Assembly: GCF_029581195.1 (NCBI RefSeq) | Contig: NZ_CP120737.1 | Coordinates: 5,929,001 to 5,993,000 of the forward strand | From: Solwaraspora sp. WMMD791 | GTDB taxonomy: Bacteria; Actinomycetota; Actinomycetes; Mycobacteriales; Micromonosporaceae | Length of the DNA: 64,000 nucleotides | Direction of reading: 5' to 3' | Part shown: in pieces, positions 57,084 to 64,000 of the stretch | How positions within the stretch are numbered: position 1 is the stretch's first letter | How the letters are laid out: every line of letters begins with the position of its first letter | The notes under the pieces: model-generated | The model's database searches: none | What the model was told of the DNA's origin: nothing | Seen by the model: only the letters and a program-made list of their open reading frames with translations | Position numbers and translations under genes: made by a program

Positions 57084-57297
57084 GACCCCTCGTTCACCTG
57101 CGGCAACGCCAACGCCCGGCCACGCTACCGGGCTGGCCGGCGGCAAGGGATCGGCTGGTCAGCGGCACCCGGTGACCAAGTCGCCGGTGCCGGCGGTCGG
57201 GTGGACGGCTGTCCCGGCGGTTGCGTGCCCGATGGCGATGCGTCACCATTGCCGACATGATTTCTTCCCACCGGAAGGGCGGTTCCGCCCTCGCGCG

Positions 57298-58266
57298 ATG
57301 ACCGCGCCCGTGCGGCGTGACGCCGCCCGCACCATCCCCAACGGCTACGCCGATCGTGCCCTCGCCTGGTGGCGGGCGGCCGAACCGATCCGGCGCGAAT
57401 GGCTCGACCACGGACTCGACACCGCGCCGGCCGACCGTCGCACCACAGAGGACACCGTAGCCCGCCTCTACGCCCGGCACCACCGGCAGCGGCCCCGGTT
57501 CCACTGGGTCGACTCACCACACGAGGCATTGCCGCTGGTGGCCGGCCTGCCCACCCACGACATGCTGCACCGTTGGGTCACCGGTCGGCCGCCGCCGGGC
57601 GTACCGCCGCTGGTCAGCGACCTCGTCGCCGGGTGGTCCCGGCTGCGCAGCGCGTTGGACGACGGCGCCGACCATCCTGACCTGACCCCGCCGCCGACGA
57701 CCCGTCGCCGGTCGGCCGACCGCATGGCCGGCGACCACCGGGCAGCCGGTCGCAAGGCCGGCGGCAGAGCCGGTGACGGCGGGATGGACCCGCCAGGGAC
57801 CCGCTGGCCGCTGCTGCCACCGGCCGAGGCGTTCGCCGCCGGTGTCCCACTGCGGGTCGTGCTGCGCCAGGGCATCTGGGCAGCACTGCGGGTCAGTCTC
57901 GCCGACGGGTTCTTCCTGCCGGTTCGCGCGGCGCTCGCCGCAGCGGGTCGGCCGGTGCCCAGTGCCTGGTACGGCCAGCAGGACGCGTACTGGGTCGCGT
58001 ACCACGACGTGCTGCGCCGCCTCGGTCTGGCCCGTTACCGCCCGGCGGACGAGGCACAGTTCGACGAGTGGGTGACGCTGGCCCGCTGCGCCGGCTGGTG
58101 GTGGCCGGGGGAGCGGACCTGTGTGCTCGTCGACCGGCCGGTGGTGCTCCGTACCGAACGGGTGCCGGGTGGTCTGCACGACGAACGCCGGCTGGCGCGC
58201 GACGGTGCGCCGCCGATCGCGTACCGCGACGGCTGGACTCCGTCGTCGCGGGCCCAGCCAGGCTGA
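57298..58266 (+). CDS. DUF6745-like protein
   Basis: A 322-residue soluble protein. The C-terminal part has WYGQQDAYWVAYHDVLRRLG and ARCAGWWWPGERTCVLVDRPV, matching the W-x-G-x-x-D-A-x-W and GWWWP patterns I associate with DUF6745 proteins. Function unknown. The middle (residues about 125-160) is a low-complexity basic insert. The start is uncertain: ATG 57298 lacks a good ribosome site, and an in-frame upstream ATG exists near 57232. Confidence 0.6.
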   Translation: MTAPVRRDAARTIPNGYADRALAWWRAAEPIRREWLDHGLDTAPADRRTTEDTVARLYARHHRQRPRFHWVDSPHEALPLVAGLPTHDMLHRWVTGRPPPGVPPLVSDLVAGWSRLRSALDDGADHPDLTPPPTTRRRSADRMAGDHRAAGRKAGGRAGDGGMDPPGTRWPLLPPAEAFAAGVPLRVVLRQGIWAALRVSLADGFFLPVRAALAAAGRPVPSAWYGQQDAYWVAYHDVLRRLGLARYRPADEAQFDEWVTLARCAGWWWPGERTCVLVDRPVVLRTERVPGGLHDERRLARDGAPPIAYRDGWTPSSRAQPG

Positions 58267-58273
58267 CCGCACA

Positions 58274-58314
58274 CGCGACGGGCGCGGGCAGGAGATCTGC
58301 CCGCGCCCGTCGCG
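58274..58314. terminator. Long hairpin between convergent genes
   Basis: A perfect 17-base-pair stem (58274-58290 with 58298-58314) closes the loop GGAGATC. It separates the DUF6745-like gene from the convergent DUF4360 gene and probably terminates both. Confidence 0.75.
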
Positions 58315-58365
58315 CGCGTGTGGTGCCGATCGGCCGACCGGGTCAGCGTATGGCCGGCGTACGGC

Positions 58366-59016
58366 TCAGCACTGCTCCCACTTGAGGTTGAACAGAGTGT
58401 CGACGTCGCCCTCGGTGGTCGTCATCGACATGCTGGCCACCCCGGAAGCGGTGCCGGCGTCGACCCGCAGCTCGGTGTTGATGTTCAGCACCCGCTGCTG
58501 GCCGCAGGGCAGGTAGTAGAGCACCGGTGCGACGTCCTCGGTGGACCAGTAGCTGTTGTACGGGCCACCGAAGGTCGCCTCGGTGCGGCTGCTCTCCGAC
58601 GAGCCCTGCCAGTAGTAGTGGGTGCGCTGGCGACCGGTCGCGCCGGCGGGGATCCGGGCACGGCCCCGGTAGTCGGCGGCGGCGACCGCGAAGGTCCAGC
58701 CGGCCGGCACCTTGACCAGGACGCCCAGCTGGCAGTTCTTCCGGCTGGCGGTCGCGTCGACGCCGCGTCCGGCGCTGGCCATGAAGTCGAAGTAGCGGAT
58801 CCGGAACCCGGACTTGTCGGGGTGGGCGCTGACGACGGCGGTGCCGGGGGAGCACCCGGAGCCGTTGGCGGCCAGCACCTCGACGGTGATGTCGCTGTCC
58901 GGCGCGTTGGGGGTGGCGACAGGCACCGCGTGGGCCGGTGTGGCCAGGGACAGCGCGAGAACCGCACCGAGCGCGGCGAGGAACCCGTGTCTCGTGCCGA
59001 CGAGGATTTTCTTCAT
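58366..59016 (-). CDS. Secreted DUF4360 protein
   Basis: A 216-residue exported protein. The signal peptide (FLAALGAVLALSLATPAHA) is followed by a DUF4360 domain: GSGCSPGTA, RKNCQLGVLVKVPAGWTFAV, YYLPCGQQRVLNINTELRV and a C-terminal Cys, giving four cysteines for two disulfides. DUF4360 proteins are small secreted proteins of unknown role in Actinobacteria and fungi. It is a paralogue of, and divergent from, the gene at 59483-60130. Confidence 0.88.
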   Translation of the reverse strand: MKKILVGTRHGFLAALGAVLALSLATPAHAVPVATPNAPDSDITVEVLAANGSGCSPGTAVVSAHPDKSGFRIRYFDFMASAGRGVDATASRKNCQLGVLVKVPAGWTFAVAAADYRGRARIPAGATGRQRTHYYWQGSSESSRTEATFGGPYNSYWSTEDVAPVLYYLPCGQQRVLNINTELRVDAGTASGVASMSMTTTEGDVDTLFNLKWEQC

Positions 59017-59482
59017 TCCATTCCTCTCGGTTGCAATTGGTGTTCGGGGAGATGCGCACGTGCTTCGTCGCCGAGCTGGCGGGTGCCGCTCGCAGACCGT
59101 ACTGTGGATCAAGAATTGATTGGCGGACCTGTGCCGGGGGTGTTCTGCGCAAGATGGTAGCGATGCGGTGTGATGTGCGCAAGCATCAGTACTGATCGAT
59201 GTACGATTAATCTTGGCTAGCGTCTGACCTGGGATTCTGTTCAGCCAGGATCATGTCTGATGCTGGTCGCGTGGAAGACTGATTGCGGTCGACTGCCGGT
59301 CTGCCCTAGGTGATATGGGGGCATTTGACCCTTTCGTTTGCGATTCTCGAAGGTGCCACAAACAGTCGAACTCCCGCAATTTATCAACTGATCTCGTTTA
59401 CCAAATCCGTGTTGACATGCGTCTATGTCGATCAGTAGCTTGTCGGGCATGTAGCGCCGTTTCCTGCATCGGAGGAGGTTTC
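59017..59482. other. AT-rich 466-base intergenic region between DUF4360 paralogues
   Basis: Much richer in A and T than its surroundings, with no credible gene. It holds the divergent promoters of both DUF4360 genes and the palindrome at 59183-59194. Confidence 0.55.
59183..59194. promoter_or_regulatory. 12-base palindrome, possible operator
   Basis: ATCAGTACTGAT is a perfect palindrome within the divergent DUF4360 control region, followed by ATCGAT and TGTACGATTAAT. The binding protein is unknown. Confidence 0.4.
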
Positions 59483-60130
59483 ATGCGTAAACTGCTGACG
59501 CGTGGCGGTGTGGTGCTTGCACTGCTCGCCTCGTCACTGATCGTGGGGGCACCCGCGTCCGCCCGGGGCGTCATGGACAACCCACCCCCCGACCAGGTCG
59601 TCATCGACCTGGTCGCGATGGCCGGTTCCGGGTGCCGGCCGGGCACCGCCGATGTGGCGGTCTCGCCGGACAACACCGCCTTCACCACGATCTACAGCGA
59701 CTACCTGGTCCAGGCCGGCCCTGGCATCCCGGTCACCGACGGGCGCCGCAACTGCCAGCTGAACGTGCTGGTGCACGCCCCGGCCGGCTACACCTTCGCC
59801 GTCGTCAAGGTGGACTACCGGGGGTACGGCCTGCTCAACCGGGGTGCCATCGCCACGCAACGGGCAAACTACTACTTCCAGGGCATGACCCAGAGCACGT
59901 TCAGCAACCACCCGATCGCCGCACCGCTGGACGACAACTGGATGGTCTCCGACGAGGTCCCGATCGCCTCGGTGGTCTGGCACCCCTGTGGTGAGAAGCG
60001 CAACCTCAACATCAACACCGAGCTGCGGCTGAGCAAGGGTTCGTCGACGGACGTCAGCTTCCTGACGATGGACTCGACCGACGGCAGCATCGAGACGATG
60101 TACCACCTCGCCTGGCAGCCATGCCCGTGA
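59483..60130 (+). CDS. Secreted DUF4360 protein (paralogue)
   Basis: A 215-residue exported protein with signal peptide (GGVVLALLASSLIVGAPASA) and the same DUF4360 hallmarks as its neighbour: GSGCRPGTA, RRNCQLNVLVHAPAGYTFAV, WHPCGEKRNLNINTELRL and a Cys one residue from the C-terminal end. ATG 59483 follows GGAGGAGG. The two proteins are clearly homologous and probably arose by local duplication and inversion. Function unknown. Confidence 0.88.
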   Translation: MRKLLTRGGVVLALLASSLIVGAPASARGVMDNPPPDQVVIDLVAMAGSGCRPGTADVAVSPDNTAFTTIYSDYLVQAGPGIPVTDGRRNCQLNVLVHAPAGYTFAVVKVDYRGYGLLNRGAIATQRANYYFQGMTQSTFSNHPIAAPLDDNWMVSDEVPIASVVWHPCGEKRNLNINTELRLSKGSSTDVSFLTMDSTDGSIETMYHLAWQPCP

Positions 60131-60154
60131 GGTGACGCCGTAGCGCGTACCGAC

Positions 60155-60190
60155 CCGGGGGTGACCGGTCCGTCGACCGGTCACCCCCGG
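60155..60190. terminator. Perfect 16-base-pair hairpin between convergent genes
   Basis: 60155-60170 pairs completely with 60175-60190 around the loop CGTC. It lies 24 bases past the DUF4360 stop and just after the stop of the convergent membrane protein gene. Confidence 0.8.
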
Positions 60191-60196
60191 CCGTCG

Positions 60197-60880
60197 TCAG
60201 AGCTCGGCCCCGGCCCCGGCGGTACGCGGCTCCGAACCCATCGTGTGCAACCAGTGCACCGCCTCGTGCGCGCCGGGGCAGGAGGCGGCGGAGAACGCCC
60301 TCGCCAGCGCGATCATCTCGGCACCGGGCAACATGGTGCCGTCGCGACTGCGCAGCGGCAGCGTCACGGTGCCGTCCGGCCCGACGACGGTGATCGTGGG
60401 AGTGTGCTCCGCTTCCGGCGCGAGCCGCCGTCCTGCGCCGGCAGAGTGCCGTCGCGACGGCGCGGTGCGGGTCGGCATCGTCACGACGGCTCCGGTGGCA
60501 CCCGGCTCGGCGGTGTCCGGAGTGGTCGGCTCCGGATCGGGCGCGGTCCGCAGGGTGACCGACTCGGCCACGGCCAGGTCCACTGTGCGGCTGACGAGCC
60601 CCCGGACGGTGAGCCGGGTGCCGGCCAGCCAGGCACCGGTGCGGGTGGTACGGGCGATCGGCAGCCCCATCGCGGCCGCCGCGAGCGCGGCGAGCCCGCC
60701 ACCGACGAGCACCGGCGGGATGGTTCCCGTGCCGTCGCCGGCCGTCGCGCCGAGGACCCCACCGCCGACGCAGGACGCCACCACCGCCAGGGCGCCGAGC
60801 ACCGAGAACATCGCCAGCCGTGTCGGCTTGCTGGTCGGGTACCCGATGGAGAGTTCGAGACCGTCGCGCCCATGATCCAT
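60197..60880 (-). CDS. Two-helix membrane protein, function unknown
   Basis: A 227-residue protein. Two adjacent hydrophobic helices (LAMFSVLGALAVVASCVGGG and PPVLVGGGLAALAAAAMGLPI) lie within the first 80 residues, followed by a region that begins WLAGTRLTVRGLVSRTVDLA, resembling a PH-like domain of small actinobacterial membrane proteins, with a basic Pro/Thr-rich insert near residues 125-165. The ATG at 60880 is used; an upstream TTG at 60907 is possible. Unknown function. Confidence 0.58.
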   Translation of the reverse strand: MDHGRDGLELSIGYPTSKPTRLAMFSVLGALAVVASCVGGGVLGATAGDGTGTIPPVLVGGGLAALAAAAMGLPIARTTRTGAWLAGTRLTVRGLVSRTVDLAVAESVTLRTAPDPEPTTPDTAEPGATGAVVTMPTRTAPSRRHSAGAGRRLAPEAEHTPTITVVGPDGTVTLPLRSRDGTMLPGAEMIALARAFSAASCPGAHEAVHWLHTMGSEPRTAGAGAEL

Positions 60881-61280
60881 GTCGGCGATCGTGCCACTGT
60901 CGATCAAGGCCGGACGCGATCGGGTGGCGGTGGCCGGCGAGACGGTGACGGGGAGGGATCCCGCCGGCCACCGGGATCACCCGCGCGTGGCGTGGGAGAT
61001 GCAGCCTATCCGATGTTCGCAACTGTCGGCGTCCGCCACAGCGGTGACCGTCCTCGTTGGCACGGCGGCCCCGGGTCCACCGTTCGGTGACACTCGATGC
61101 CGATCCGTGTGACCGGTCATCGTGATCAGTCGGTGAACCCGCAGCTATTTCGGGTTTTCAAACTTTCGTTGCGGTTTCATCGGCGCGTTAAGCATTGCAC
61201 CACTGTGGGTGCCCTGGCAGACTCGATCTGCATCCGCCGATGGCGGCTGTTCGCTGGTGATCCAGGGTGAGGAGTTGGCG
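60881..61280. other. 400-base region with no supported gene
   Basis: It contains the promoter of the minus-strand membrane protein and an AACCCG...CGGGTT hairpin followed by TTC at 61136-61158, a weak terminator on the plus strand. I see no RNA gene. Confidence 0.45.
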
Positions 61281-61661
61281 ATGGCCTTCAGCCGTGGCGC
61301 GCGCCGTGAGATCACCGACGGTGCCGAGTTGAATGATGTTCGGGTCGGTACGCCCATTGTGTCCCATGGCAGTCTCCAGTCGCCGCTGTCCGGCCTGCTC
61401 TTCTGTGCAACTTGCGAACGGCAGATGATCGAGATGTCCAGGCTGAACGGTCGGGCGTACGGTGCTCCGTGCGGGTGCCGACTGAGTCCGGTCGACGCCC
61501 TGACCGTGGAGCGACTCGTCTTCAACGCCGTCGAAGCGCGCCATCCGGAACGCCTCGCCGGCCCTGCCTCACTTGATCTGTCCAGCGTATTCCGAGAGGT
61601 GCTGGCCGAGGTCAGGATAGGCGGAGCCGTGGATGAACTGGAATTCATCTGGTCCACGTGA
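61281..61661 (+). CDS. Small protein with recombinase-type zinc ribbon
   Basis: A 126-residue protein. LSGLLFCATCERQMIEMSR and the following APCGC resemble the zinc beta-ribbon of large serine recombinases (LxGLxxCxxCGxxM), and PVDALTVERLVFNAVEARHP resembles the helix that follows it in those proteins. The catalytic resolvase domain is absent. ATG 61281 is preceded by GTGAGGAG, so it may be expressed as a stand-alone protein or be a recombinase remnant. Confidence 0.55.
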   Translation: MAFSRGARREITDGAELNDVRVGTPIVSHGSLQSPLSGLLFCATCERQMIEMSRLNGRAYGAPCGCRLSPVDALTVERLVFNAVEARHPERLAGPASLDLSSVFREVLAEVRIGGAVDELEFIWST

Positions 61662-61788
61662 CCTGGTCCCTCAAGCGCTCTCCCCCGACAGACATCGCCG
61701 ATAATCACCCGCCATCCGGATCGGCTGAGCCGACCGGACGATCCCGCGTACCGACACGCGGATCGACGATTCGGGCTGGACATATTCC

Positions 61789-62094
61789 ATGAAATATTCT
61801 GTTGAACGCTCATGTGTCCCGGATCTGCCGCCGGGAACCGTACTCCGGTTCGCTGTCACCGAGTGGCGCTACGGTCTCGGCCCGATGGCAGGGGAGCCGT
61901 TCGAACTGCTGATCACCAGGGTCCGGGTCACCTCGGCAGCCAGCTACGACGACGAGTGGGTCTGGGTCGACGGCCACCACCTGGACTGCCGCCCCGATCA
62001 CCGGCCGTGCCAGCAGGCGTTGGTCAGCGTCGCCGCCCTTCGGCGCGCCACCCCGCCCGCCGAGCAGGTGGTGGACGGTGCTGCTCGCCGATGA
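61789..62094 (+). CDS. Small protein, function unknown
   Basis: A 101-residue protein beginning MKYSVERSCVPDLPPGTVLR with VTEWRYGLGP and WVWVDGHHLDCRPDH. A beta-rich fold is likely. It overlaps the GPP34 gene by 17 bases, suggesting coupled translation. No ribosome site is obvious before ATG 61789. No family recognised. Confidence 0.5.
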   Translation: MKYSVERSCVPDLPPGTVLRFAVTEWRYGLGPMAGEPFELLITRVRVTSAASYDDEWVWVDGHHLDCRPDHRPCQQALVSVAALRRATPPAEQVVDGAARR

Positions 62095-62704
62095 GTTCTT
62101 CCTGCTCGCCCACCACGATGTCACGGGCCGACCCCGACTGCACCCCCGCGCGGTCGGGCTCGGCCTGGCCAGCGCGGTCCTCGCCGAACTCGTCACCGTC
62201 GGGGCGGTCGCCGTCGACGCCGGCCAGATCTGGGTGGTGAACCCGGCCGCGCCGGCCGACGCCCTGGGCCGATCCGCGATCCGGCTGCTGCTCGACGAAC
62301 CGGAGCACACCGCGCTGCGGATCTGGCTGACCGTACTCTCCGAGCGGGCACCCACCCATGTGGCGCACCGCCTCGTCGCCGGCGGAGTGGTCCAGGCCGA
62401 GCAGAGCCGCCGACTGCTGCGCAGCCGCACCGTCTACGTACCGGTGGACATGAACACCGCCGCCTGGCCCTGGGCCCGGCTGTCGATGCGGCTGCGCCGT
62501 GGTGAGCCGCTCACCGAGCCGGACCTGTTTCTCGCCGGCCTGTCGGTCGAGACCGGCCTGGACACCTACCTGCTCGACGGGGCACCACCCGAGGCGAGCC
62601 GGCACCTCGCCAGCCTGCTGCGGAGCCTGCGCCCGGACCTGCGAAGCCTGCTGCGCCACACCGGCGCGGCGGTCGGCAACGCGGTCCTGTCCGGCCGCGC
62701 CTGA
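62078..62704 (+). CDS. GPP34 (GOLPH3-like) family protein
   Basis: A 208-residue protein of the GPP34 family. LLADEFFLLAHHDVTGRPRL and VGLGLASAVLAELVTVGAVAVDAGQIWVV give the characteristic N-terminus, and the late DTYLLDGAPPEASRHLASLL segment fits the helical core. In eukaryotes GOLPH3 binds phosphatidylinositol 4-phosphate; actinobacteria have many copies and their role is unknown. GTG 62078. Confidence 0.85.
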   Translation: MLLADEFFLLAHHDVTGRPRLHPRAVGLGLASAVLAELVTVGAVAVDAGQIWVVNPAAPADALGRSAIRLLLDEPEHTALRIWLTVLSERAPTHVAHRLVAGGVVQAEQSRRLLRSRTVYVPVDMNTAAWPWARLSMRLRRGEPLTEPDLFLAGLSVETGLDTYLLDGAPPEASRHLASLLRSLRPDLRSLLRHTGAAVGNAVLSGRA

Positions 62705-62781
62705 TCCGGTCCCGGCCGGCACCCGCGCCGGCCCGCTGTGCCAGCCACCACGAATCCGTCTCACCTATCTGGAGTGTGCCG

Positions 62782-63414
62782 ATGAACGCGACCATGCCCG
62801 CGACGACCGTCCGCGACGCCACACCCGACGACATTCCGCAGGCGGCGACGCTGCTCACCGAGGCTTTCCTGATCGCACCGGTGTCCCAGTGGCTCGTCAC
62901 CGACATCGACGCGCGGGTCACCACCTTCCGGACGCTCTTCACCCTCGAACTCGAACACGCCCTCGATGTCGGAGCCACGGTGCACGTCGCCGGCCCGCTG
63001 AGCGCCGTGGCGATCTGGTACCGCCGGGAACGACCGGCGCCGACCGGCCAGGTCACCATCCACCAGCGACGGATGCTGCTCGCCGCCGGGATCTGGCAGC
63101 ACCGGGTCGCTGCGCTGGACGCCCTGCTCGACCAGCACCGCCCGGAGACACCGCACCACTATCTGGCGTACCTCGGGGTCACCCCCTGGCTGCAGGGCCG
63201 GGGCATCGGCACCGCCCTGCTGCGCCACCAGCACCAGCTGCTCGACGCCGCCGCCGAACCGGCGTACCTGGAAGCCACCACCCCCCGCAACCGGGGCCTC
63301 TACCAACGCCACGGCTACGCCGCAGCCGAGCCGATCCCACTGCCCGACGGCCCGTCGGTCTGGCCGATGTGGCGCGCACCCCGCCCCCGGGACGGTCGGC
63401 CCGCCTCACGGTGA
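62782..63414 (+). CDS. GNAT-family N-acetyltransferase
   Basis: A 210-residue acetyltransferase. TVRDATPDDIPQAATLLTEAF begins the fold, LGVTPWLQGRGIGTALLRHQH carries the acetyl-CoA loop (Q-x-R-G-x-G-T) and LYQRHGYAAAEP the last motif. It is similar in length and layout to the GNAT at 35885-36508, including HHYLAYLGVTPWLQGRGIG versus HHHLAFLAAAPWLRRKGIG. ATG 62782 follows GGAG by seven bases. Substrate unknown. Confidence 0.85.
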   Translation: MNATMPATTVRDATPDDIPQAATLLTEAFLIAPVSQWLVTDIDARVTTFRTLFTLELEHALDVGATVHVAGPLSAVAIWYRRERPAPTGQVTIHQRRMLLAAGIWQHRVAALDALLDQHRPETPHHYLAYLGVTPWLQGRGIGTALLRHQHQLLDAAAEPAYLEATTPRNRGLYQRHGYAAAEPIPLPDGPSVWPMWRAPRPRDGRPASR

Positions 63415-63540
63415 CCTTCGGCCCTGGCGAGAATCCGGGCAACCGACGGGAACCAGGCGACGCGGGCAGCCGACCAATGCACCAAGCCCCAGCCACGCCC
63501 ACCGGCCATGGGCGTCCGCAGACCGAGAGGTAGCCCGTCA

Positions 63541-64000
63541 ATGCACTCCACCCTTCGCCAGGTCGCGCGCCTCGGTGCCGTCGCCGCCCTCGCCGGCGGC
63601 GCGGTGCTGCTCGCCAGCGCACCGGCGGCGGCCCACGTCACCGTCACGCCGACGGTGACCACCGCCAACTCCTACACCGTGCTGACCGTGTCGGTGCCGC
63701 ACGGCTGCGACGGCTCGTCGACCACCAAGGTCGCCATTCAGATCCCCGAGCCGATCAACGCGGTGACGCCGACGATCAATCAGGGCTGGACCGTCGAGAA
63801 GGTGATGGCCGAACTCGACCCACCGGTCACCGACAGCCACGGCAACGAGCTGACCGAGCGGGTGGCCGAGATCGTCTACACCGCCAAGACCCCGCTGCCC
63901 GAGGGACACCGGGACGTCTTCGAACTGTCCCTGAAGCTGCCCGACGCTGCCGGGGAGCGCCTGGTCTTCCCATCGATCCAGACCTGCGAACAGGGTGAGA
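63541..64000 (+). CDS. YcnI-like (DUF1775) copper-handling protein, 3' end outside the window
   Basis: 153 residues are visible. A signal peptide (LGAVAALAGGAVLLASAPAAA) ends directly before HVTVTPTV. In YcnI proteins this newly exposed N-terminal His binds Cu(II) with other residues of the DUF1775 beta-sandwich. YTVLTVSVPHGCDGSSTTKVA is also family-typical. ATG 63541 follows GAGAGG. The C-terminal membrane anchor and any copper partner genes lie beyond the window. Confidence 0.88.
   Translation, partial: MHSTLRQVARLGAVAALAGGAVLLASAPAAAHVTVTPTVTTANSYTVLTVSVPHGCDGSSTTKVAIQIPEPINAVTPTINQGWTVEKVMAELDPPVTDSHGNELTERVAEIVYTAKTPLPEGHRDVFELSLKLPDAAGERLVFPSIQTCEQGE

Noticed and set aside
56458-57297. 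N-terminal extension of the DUF6745-like protein
   Set aside because: The extension runs antisense through the exported-protein gene at 56415-57083 and has low-complexity composition.

Overview
The window is very GC-rich with strong G/C third-position bias, GTG/TTG starts, TANNNT -10 boxes placed 6-7 bases before start codons (leaderless genes), a WhiB regulator, DUF397/DUF5753 regulators and a mycoredoxin. Together these point to an actinobacterial chromosome, most likely Micromonosporaceae. There is no rRNA and no CRISPR array. The only tRNA is an initiator tRNA-Met.

Layout. 0-10 kb: a truncated DEAD-box helicase, then the coupled pair zwf / GH15 glucosidase-trehalase, two envelope proteins, and a + operon of two M16 peptidase subunits and a NudC-type Nudix hydrolase, each overlapping the next by 4 bases. 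10-26 kb: a conserved housekeeping block whose order strongly resembles the mycobacterial nudC-mycoredoxin-uvrD2-whiB7-ABC1 kinase-(ThiF-like)-DUF2342-PDZ/Lon-UPF0182 neighbourhood (Rv3199c to Rv3193c). Here it also carries a DUF397/XRE module, a DUF5679 zinc ribbon, a DUF45 metallopeptidase and a DUF2064-like protein. The whiB7 leader holds a legible ribosome-controlled attenuator. Three helically phased DnaA boxes lie before the ThiF-like gene. 26-31.4 kb: a REP-like palindrome, tRNA-fMet, and a minus-strand operon (SDR, two-TM protein of unknown type, HpcH/HpaI aldolase, 2OG-Fe(II) oxygenase) that looks like a small biosynthetic or catabolic unit.

31.5-45 kb is accessory DNA of lower and uneven GC. 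It holds an HsdM remnant, two overlapping small membrane proteins, a SLOG-fold protein behind an XRE-TPR regulator, a zinc-ribbon/CGxxW/GNAT trio, an XRE protein, a Phd-VapC toxin-antitoxin pair, a CYTH protein, a type III polyketide synthase - aldo/keto reductase::SnoaL - cytochrome P450 cluster, and a graveyard of broken genes (quinone oxidoreductase, IS5-type transposase, XRE and TPR-like fragments).

45-64 kb returns to high GC. It carries two lectin-type secreted or anchored proteins flanking a three-gene unit (Cys-tailed protein, histidine kinase, response regulator); an oxidoreductase-MerR operon; a lactate permease; a MOSC protein; a TlpA-like lipoprotein with CcdA; a divergent MerR/SDR pair sharing a dyad operator; several envelope proteins of unknown function; two divergent DUF4360 secreted proteins; a small recombinase-type zinc ribbon protein; a GPP34 protein; a second GNAT; and the start of a YcnI copper protein cut by the window edge.

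How parts work together: the M16 pair probably forms one active/inactive heterodimer; WhiB7 is tuned by translation of its leader; CcdA feeds reductant to the neighbouring thioredoxin-fold lipoprotein; the type III PKS probably makes a naphthol-type polyketide that the reductase and P450 modify.
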